Shown here: piece after piece, positions 60,501-64,000 of the stretch
Numbering within the stretch: position 1 is the first letter of the stretch
Layout of the letters: every line of letters starts with the position of its first letter
From: Lates calcarifer
Taxonomy: Eukaryota; Chordata; Actinopteri; Centropomidae
Assembly: GCF_001640805.2 (NCBI RefSeq)
Contig: NC_066848.1
Location: 24,577,512-24,641,511 of the forward strand
Reading direction: 5' to 3'
DNA length: 64,000 bases
Notes under the pieces: generated by a model
Told to the model about the DNA's origin: nothing
Seen by the model: the letters and a program-made list of their open reading frames with translations, nothing else
Database searches by the model: none
Program-made: the position numbers and the translations under genes

Positions 60501-62232
60501 TATGATATTTTAGTTTTTTCTTTAAATAAATACATTTGCCAAAAAAATAAAATTAGTTTTGGCTTTGCCATTATGAGGTTTTGATTGTAGATTGATGAGG
60601 GATTTGTTTTATTATTTTAGCATAAGGCAGTATAACAAAAACCAAAATGGGAAAAAATGAACACTTTCTGAATGCAGTGTGGATGCATATGTTGTAGATT
60701 TCATTGAAAACATTTAGCATTTGGAATAGAGGAAAGGACAGAGCTTAATGGTGATGACCCTAGCCTTGAAAAGGTACTTTTACACATTATTATTTGCAAT
60801 GAAAATTATTGAGGGTGAAGCATACACAAAATTTCAGAAACTTAAAAGTTATGTTTGTCACCCTTGCCTCTTTGAAACTTAAAATTTAGTCAGAAGTGAG
60901 TGTGTAGTAGCTGGCAGGATTGTAAGTATCTCCCTGCAGTGATGCATATTCTAGGGAATGGTTGGTGGGTGGCATGGTGAGGGCTTACCTAAGCCCAGAT
61001 GACATCCACCGGGGACAAGGAAGGGTGGAGGGACCCCACTCTGTGCCCACCTGCCCACCTGGCCCTCCTCACCCCTCTGGCACCGGGTAATAATAGCTTG
61101 GAGTCCTCCCTATGCTCCAGCTGCTTCCATCAGATTCAGCGCCAGGTCATCCCTCACCAGGCACAGCTAGGGAGGAGGCAGCACTGGCACAGACACATGG
61201 AGGCTTGGCTGGCAGGGGAGTGAGAAAGGAAGAGCACTGGGAAAGGACAGAGAGTAGTGTGATGTTGAAGGTGAAAGTAGAGAGGGAATCTGGCTCGTGA
61301 GTTGTGGCTTGTATGTCCTGAACACGCATCGTTATTGAAGACTTAATGAAGTTTTGGCATCATATTAAAGCTGACCACAACTGATGCTAGGGTTTTCTGA
61401 AAATTCTTTAAAACAAGACGGTATTCAAATGACTACATGTTAACTAAACTAAACAAATGAAGACCAATTGCTCTAACAAGCCATTAAGGACAAATAGAAT
61501 TACCTGTACTTTAATAGCATCATGATGTACATTTCTACAGCATATTACATCAGGGCAACAATGTCTATTCTCCTCTGTACTGCTCTGAGTTTCTCTTTTG
61601 AACAGAAGCACACTTTTCATCCAGTAATTATTCTCTGTAAAAAAAAAAAAAAAAAAAAAAAAAATCCCCACTCACATGTCACATTAAAAGCCTATGAGGA
61701 ACAGTAGTGATTATGCCCCTAGAAGGCTTTAAATGTGAAAAATTTATAGAAGCGTTTTCTTAAGAATAGTTTAACAGCAGTGGGGAAAAAAAACACCAAA
61801 ATAGAAGTAATTGGTATATGATTAGTGAATGAGTGAATTAAGTTAAAGAAAAGGAACTCAGAGTAGCAGACTAGTCAGTTTGATATGACTGTGCTGATGG
61901 AATTACTGCCTGTGAAAATGTGTATTATATAGAAGACAGCAGGTAAAGGTGCGTCGATTGCTCAGATGGTCATCGAAGCGGAGTCCTTACTGCAGCAACC
62001 TGGGCCCTTTGCTGCATGTCATCCCCTCTCTCTCCCTTGCCTTTTCTTGTGTCTGCTCTGCCCTTGTCAATAAAGGCTGAAATGCTTAAATGATATTAAT
62101 GTTAATAAACTAGGAAAATGAATTTAAAAGGTACATAACTGTCCCATCTTTTGCATCCACAGCACCCTGACAGAAGCTCCTGAATGCTCAGCTGACCTCC
62201 CAGTCCCTCTGGCCATAACATGGACACCACAG
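48565..62232 (+). CDS. fancl: fancl, E3 ubiquitin ligase FANCL (5' part, exons 1-7, gene runs off the window)
   Basis: FANCL is the RING E3 ligase of the Fanconi anaemia core complex; with the E2 UBE2T it mono-ubiquitinates FANCD2 and FANCI in DNA crosslink repair (family knowledge). Seven exons joined in consistent phases give about 176 residues that track vertebrate FANCL throughout. Recognisable landmarks are PLLLP and KTVYDGF in exon 1, CSWQL in exon 3, SFMLELK in exon 4, PPPQYYSQLI and LGWDK in exon 5, LRLKAQDSSGR in exon 6 and PVPLAITWTPQ in exon 7. Residues 1 to about 95 form the ELF domain and the remainder enters the UBC-RWD domain. The C-terminal RING lies outside the window. Intron phases 1 to 6 are 0, 2, 0, 0, 2, 0. 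Exon 7 is 70 nt where 69 is expected, so as written the frame meets a TGA at 62181. Identification is near certain; whether this copy is functional is open. Confidence 0.95.
48652..49194 (+). other. fancl intron 1
   Basis: 543 bp, phase 0, GT-AG. Ordinary unique sequence; no transposon or coding element recognised. Confidence 0.85.
49195..49253 (+). CDS. fancl: fancl exon 2
   Basis: Acceptor ttttctag precedes GAACGAGAC; the peptide begins ERDFRMRILLPPDHQLKRA, matching the second ELF strand region. The exon ends after two bases of a lysine codon, at donor gtacaa, which is a weak donor lacking the usual +5 G. Phase 2 is completed exactly by the first base of exon 3. Confidence 0.93.
49494..49554 (+). 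CDS. fancl: fancl exon 3
   Basis: Acceptor tattgtag; the first G completes the split lysine codon, then twenty codons including LHCSWQLKHLLHGYEHIVKQ, a hallmark FANCL segment. Donor gtaaac follows CAG, leaving intron 3 in phase 0. Confidence 0.95.
49555..50062 (+). other. fancl intron 3, with a CNE-like block
   Basis: 508 bp, phase 0. The left part is T-rich and unremarkable. About 49780-49985 looks like a conserved non-coding element: it has several homeodomain-type words (TTAATTAAC near 49802, ATTAATTATTAAAG near 49920, CCATTAATCAC near 49950), no repeat hallmark and no open coding frame. This is a compositional judgement; conservation was not tested. Confidence 0.4.
50063..50119 (+). CDS. 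fancl: fancl exon 4
   Basis: Acceptor cttctcacag, then nineteen codons, RLRQSADLVSFMLELKTVL, the helical end of the ELF domain, then donor gtaagg. Phase 0 on both sides. Confidence 0.95.
50120..50448 (+). other. fancl intron 4
   Basis: 329 bp, phase 0. No repeat or coding element recognised. Confidence 0.85.
50449..50546 (+). CDS. fancl: fancl exon 5
   Basis: Acceptor cgttgtag, thirty-two codons plus two bases. The peptide runs from EVGLKSRPECSS through IPPPQYYSQLISEMETLGWD, the linker into the UBC-RWD domain. The donor gtaagt is a perfect consensus. Phase 2, completed by the first base of exon 6 as lysine. Confidence 0.95.
51435..51521. repeat. Compound (AC)n(AT)n(GATA)n array
   Basis: About 14 AC units, then about 16 AT units, then about six GATA units, in fancl intron 5. 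Confidence 0.95.
52250..52294. repeat. (GT)n microsatellite
   Basis: About 22 GT units with one GG interruption, in fancl intron 5. Confidence 0.95.
52953..53248 (+). repeat. Local direct duplication, copy A
   Basis: Shares an ordered series of near-identical words with 54447-54700: TTACTGAAACT, then TTTTCCCCAGAGGTAAGATT, then AGGTATCTATA, then TGGAGCAGTCCTTTC, then TCCTTATTTTTAGTTATTGA. The copies are clearly diverged by substitutions and small indels, so the duplication is old. It could instead be two insertions of an unrecognised interspersed repeat. Confidence 0.7.
53190..53700. promoter_or_regulatory. Candidate conserved non-coding element in fancl intron 5
   Basis: About 500 bp of complex unique sequence with no coding frame and no repeat hallmark. 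It includes a POU octamer word ATGCAAAT (near 53445), TATTAATGAC near 53410, GGCTAATACC near 53284 and CTCTAATTGAAG near 53456. It sits between the two copies of a local duplication. The call rests on composition and on the idea that introns of bystander genes often carry enhancers of a neighbour. Confidence 0.3.
54447..54700 (+). repeat. Local direct duplication, copy B
   Basis: Second copy of the segment at 52953-53248, same orientation, about 1.5 kb downstream. Where copy A has a poly-T tract, this copy has an expanded (ATT)n array. Confidence 0.7.
54469..54510. repeat. (ATT)n microsatellite
   Basis: About 14 uninterrupted ATT units inside duplication copy B. Confidence 0.95.
55815..55964 (+). 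repeat. tRNA-type SINE, 3' fragment
   Basis: Matches, in the opposite orientation, the non-tRNA part of the SINE at 4230-4517. Shared words are the GGGCAAGATACTT region, GATGTATCATTG, GTCGATATGACTAGAAAAG and the GTCCATTTA end. The tRNA-like head with the A and B boxes is missing, so this is a 5'-truncated copy. Confidence 0.7.
57597..57933 (-). repeat. tRNA-like SINE-type fish repeat with deleted B-box region
   Basis: Read on the - strand it starts with a head resembling a pol III A box (the complement of GCTAACCACTGCACCACC at 57909-57926). It continues through the widespread fish repeat body (complement of GGAGAACATGCAAACTCCAC, GGAAGCCGGAGTACCCGGAG and CCTATCCCAGCTGACATTGG). The segment where the B box should lie is deleted around 57880-57892. 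A poly-G tract occupies 57635-57648. Confidence 0.7.
59341..59437 (+). CDS. fancl: fancl exon 6
   Basis: Acceptor catcttcag; the first G completes the lysine codon, followed by thirty-two codons with FIDTEFRTLRLKAQDSSGR and HILTVKLKSK, the first strands of the UBC-RWD domain. Donor gtaaga. It is separated from exon 5 by 8794 bp, far more than the other introns. Confidence 0.95.
60240..60680 (+). mobile_element. Tc1-type DNA transposon relic (internally deleted)
   Basis: The left part carries pieces of a Tc1 transposase N-terminal region (GAGACAGGATTGTAGTAGAG and CACAGATCTGGGGAAGG near 60300-60340). The right part is the typical 3' end of a fish Tc1 element, from CTAAATACTTATGTTAATAT through TTTTGATTGTAGATTGATGAGG to CTTTCTGAATGCAGTG. 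Most of the transposase is missing and the frame is broken. Confidence 0.75.
60985..61290. other. GC-rich unique patch in fancl intron 6
   Basis: A C-rich stretch in otherwise AT-rich intron DNA. It has an open frame of about 74 codons on + (60999-61223), but the frame matches nothing I recognise, is not part of FANCL, and lacks clear flanking splice sites with coding similarity. It may be a CNE, a repeat fragment or an unrecognised exon. Confidence 0.3.
61640..61664. repeat. Poly-A tract
   Basis: About 25 consecutive A in fancl intron 6; no retroelement body was recognised directly upstream. Confidence 0.9.
61948..62091 (+). repeat. tRNA-derived SINE (third family)
   Basis: The head resembles a tRNA A box (TGCTCAGATGGTCATCGAAG region) followed by GCGGAGTCCTTACTGCAGC. 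The body reads CCCTTTGCTGCATGTCATCC with a CTCTCTCTCCC tract. The tail has CAATAAAGGCTGAAATGC. The B box is degraded. This layout is common in percomorph fish. It lies just upstream of fancl exon 7. Confidence 0.7.
62163..62232 (+). CDS. fancl: fancl exon 7, with a one-base frame disruption
   Basis: The acceptor (pyrimidine-rich tract ending in ccacag) and donor (gtatgt) are both intact. The exon is 70 nt. The first two codons (His-Pro) continue the exon 6 frame. One surplus base near 62169-62170 then shifts the frame, after which 21 codons read TEAPECSADLPVPLAITWTP plus Gln, clearly homologous to the FANCL segment ending in WTPQ. In the exon 6 frame a TGA occurs at 62181-62183. No nearby alternative AG acceptor puts the matching frame in phase. 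Confidence 0.85.
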
Positions 62233-63229
62233 GTATGTAGAGAAACAGCATGAACAAAGTGACAGTCAAATGAATTTCTAGCCAGCAAAAGCTTCTAGAA
62301 GGTGAGTTGATGCAAACAATGTAAATAGGCTGCTGCAAAGTCGTACTAACACACACACACACACACACAAAATAAATAAAAACTTGAAGCTGTTTTCTTA
62401 GTATTTGACAAATTATCACCACTGAAAAGTGATGTTGCATTAACTAATGAACCATAAACCACTATACACATTAAAAATACTGTATAGATTTATACTGCTT
62501 CTGTATCTTCAAATAACAAAGTCTAAACTCTTTAACTATTATTCTCCATCTGAGAGAAAGGTACCACAAAAATTAACATTAAACACTGAATTAAACGTCA
62601 GTAGACAGGCTATGATCGTCTATTTCTGAACTCAAATATTTGGGTTTGTTTTCATTTAAAGTTTGACAAAACTGAAAATGATCAGCAAGCTTGTAAAAAT
62701 GTCATTACATACCAGCTTATCCAGAATTCAGAACTTTGTCATTGATTTTCTGGAGAGAATTTATGTGAAAACCTCTATTAAATTCATAGAATCTTGCATA
62801 ATTCAGGTTTACTCTAAAATAAATTCTTAGTGATGAATTTTTGAAGTTTGGCCCTTTCATCATTTTTGCAGTTCTTTGTATGTGTATTCTGGACCTGAAT
62901 CACTTATTTTTCACAGGATTGGGTTGAAATTTGGACTGAATATTCAAGAAACCCTAATTTGCAAAATGTATTCATGTAAATAGTTGTTGCTGACTGTTTA
63001 CAGTGATCAAGAATATTATTTACACAAAGATGTCATTTTATAGAATTCATATCTTGACTAGTTTTTACTTTCTTGCAATTAAATTTTTATTCTGTGTTGT
63101 ATTAATATAGTTGTGTCACATCTAGAAGTTATATTTCTTGCTAGAAATACCATGGCCTATCTGCCCATTTGCAATTATAGCAAGACAAGCACAGCTTAGC
63201 TGGCAATTTTCATCTGTTGATGCCTAGTT
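62233..63229 (+). other. fancl intron 7, first part
   Basis: Begins with donor gtatgt. AT-rich unique sequence with a short (AC)n at 62349-62369. No FANCL exon 8 is visible before the hAT relic or the window edge. Confidence 0.7.
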
Positions 63230-64000
63230 GTCCCTTACTGAGGACCTCTTGGACTTAAAACTGGATGCAAGGAACAAGCACAGGCCAGGATGTGGTGGAG
63301 AGGTGGATAATGAAACCAGGGTTACCATGGGATAAACTTGTGAGGCTGACAACCAATAGTTGCAAAGATGCCAGAAGAAGGGGGGTACGGGAAGAGAACT
63401 GACTGTGAGCAGTGTGGCTCTTTTGCTTTTATACATCAGGAAACCTTCTGTCTTAGGCATGGAATATGTGATGACAGTGGTTACGAAAAACAGTGAATTT
63501 CATGTGGGCTTGAACTGTCGCCAATCCAGGGCACTTTTGGAGGAGGAAAATTAGAAATATGAAGATCTACCATTCCACACAGAGGTACACTGGCTAAGCC
63601 ATGTAAATGTTGCAGATTTATGAGCTGCATTAGGAAATTTTCATGACTATGAAGGGGAAAGCCCTCACCGAGCTTGACTTTTTAACATTATGGAGCATCT
63701 CAACACCCTGAATATAAAACTGCAAGGACACAAACAGCTGATCATGGATATGCTAAACAAAACTGTGTTTGTGGGAGAGTCAAACGCAGCATGGGAAGGC
63801 CAAGTTTGACTTTTGTTGCAGGCGGTTTTGCACCATTCATCCCAAACACGATACCACAGCTCTGCCTTCATGCTGCCTGTGTCCTGAGCATGTTGGGGAG
63901 TATTTATCAATGTGAGCAAATGTTCTCTGTGATGAAGACCAACATGTCTTCTGACAGATCCCACCTTACTGAAAAACACTGTGCCTCCACCCTGAAAGTG
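63230..64000 (+). pseudogene. Degenerate hAT-superfamily transposase (GTF2IRD2/ZBED-like), runs off the window
   Basis: Pieces of one transposase can be read in order across different frames: PWDKLVRLTTN (about 63330), MEYVMTVVTKN and LNCRQSRALLEEEN (63452-63552), HTEVHWLS (about 63577), MEHLNTLNIKLQGHKQLIMD (from 63690), then FAPFIPNTIPQL and MLGSIYQCEQMFSVMKTNMS (about 63825-63950). The last piece is the hAT C-terminal dimerisation region. Stop codons and frame changes separate the pieces, and the stretch between AAWEGQ and FAPFIP is shorter than in intact relatives, implying an internal deletion. It lies inside fancl intron 7. Confidence 0.85.

Larger units (their letters stand above)
59438..62162 (+). 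other. fancl intron 6
   Basis: 2725 bp, phase 0. It holds a Tc1-type relic (60240-60680), an unidentified GC-rich patch at 60985-61290, a poly-A tract at 61640-61664 and a tRNA-type SINE (about 61948-62091) that ends about 70 bp before exon 7. Confidence 0.85.

Noticed and set aside
63230..64000. Functional domesticated transposase gene
   Set aside because: Several stop codons, frame changes and an internal deletion are visible, so a dead transposon is more likely.
1..64000. CRISPR array, prokaryotic operon or phage-like system
   Set aside because: The simple tandem arrays are dinucleotide to tetranucleotide microsatellites without spacer structure; the gene architecture is vertebrate.

Overview
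The window is nuclear DNA from a vertebrate, most likely a percomorph-type teleost fish. The reasons are the gene structure (short exons, GT-AG introns), the very high density of (CA)n arrays, and the mixture of Tc1/mariner remnants, an RTE/Rex-like LINE, a Ty3/gypsy relic and tRNA-derived SINEs of kinds common in fish genomes. There are no bacterial operons, CRISPR arrays or rRNA genes.

Only one protein-coding gene could be supported: the 5' half of fancl (Fanconi anaemia complementation group L, E3 ubiquitin ligase) on the + strand from 48565. Seven exons are readable, with consistent splice phases. They encode the N-terminal ELF domain and the start of the central UBC-RWD region. The catalytic RING lies beyond the right edge. 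Exon 7 carries one surplus base that breaks the frame; this is either a sequence error or a genuine lesion.

Positions 1-48200 form a gene desert with no convincing exon. It holds microsatellites, transposon relics and stretches of ordinary unique sequence. The relics include a Ty3/gypsy remnant (4.8-5.7 kb), a Tc1 element split by about 2 kb of foreign DNA (8.9-11.7 kb), a 338-bp Tc1-type MITE (12.4 kb), a Tc1 element with a rearranged RTE LINE inside (15.8-17.1 kb), a hAT-type MITE (28.8 kb) and a mariner-type MITE (33.5 kb). Several unique blocks look like conserved non-coding elements because they are free of repeat hallmarks and rich in homeodomain or POU-type words. From memory, FANCL in human has its 5' side facing the large BCL11A desert. 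It is therefore plausible, but unproven, that this desert and fancl introns 3 and 5 carry long-range enhancers for that neighbour.

Positions 48200-64000 hold the fancl promoter, exons 1-7 and introns. Introns 1-4 are compact (240-543 bp) while intron 5 is 8.8 kb. Intron 5 contains a compound AC/AT/GATA array, CNE-like blocks, a local direct duplication and SINE copies. Intron 6 carries a Tc1 relic and a SINE. Intron 7 runs into a degenerate hAT transposase at the right edge.

I did not find an undescribed multi-gene system. The most useful leads are the fancl exon 7 frameshift, the CNE-like blocks and the nested transposons.
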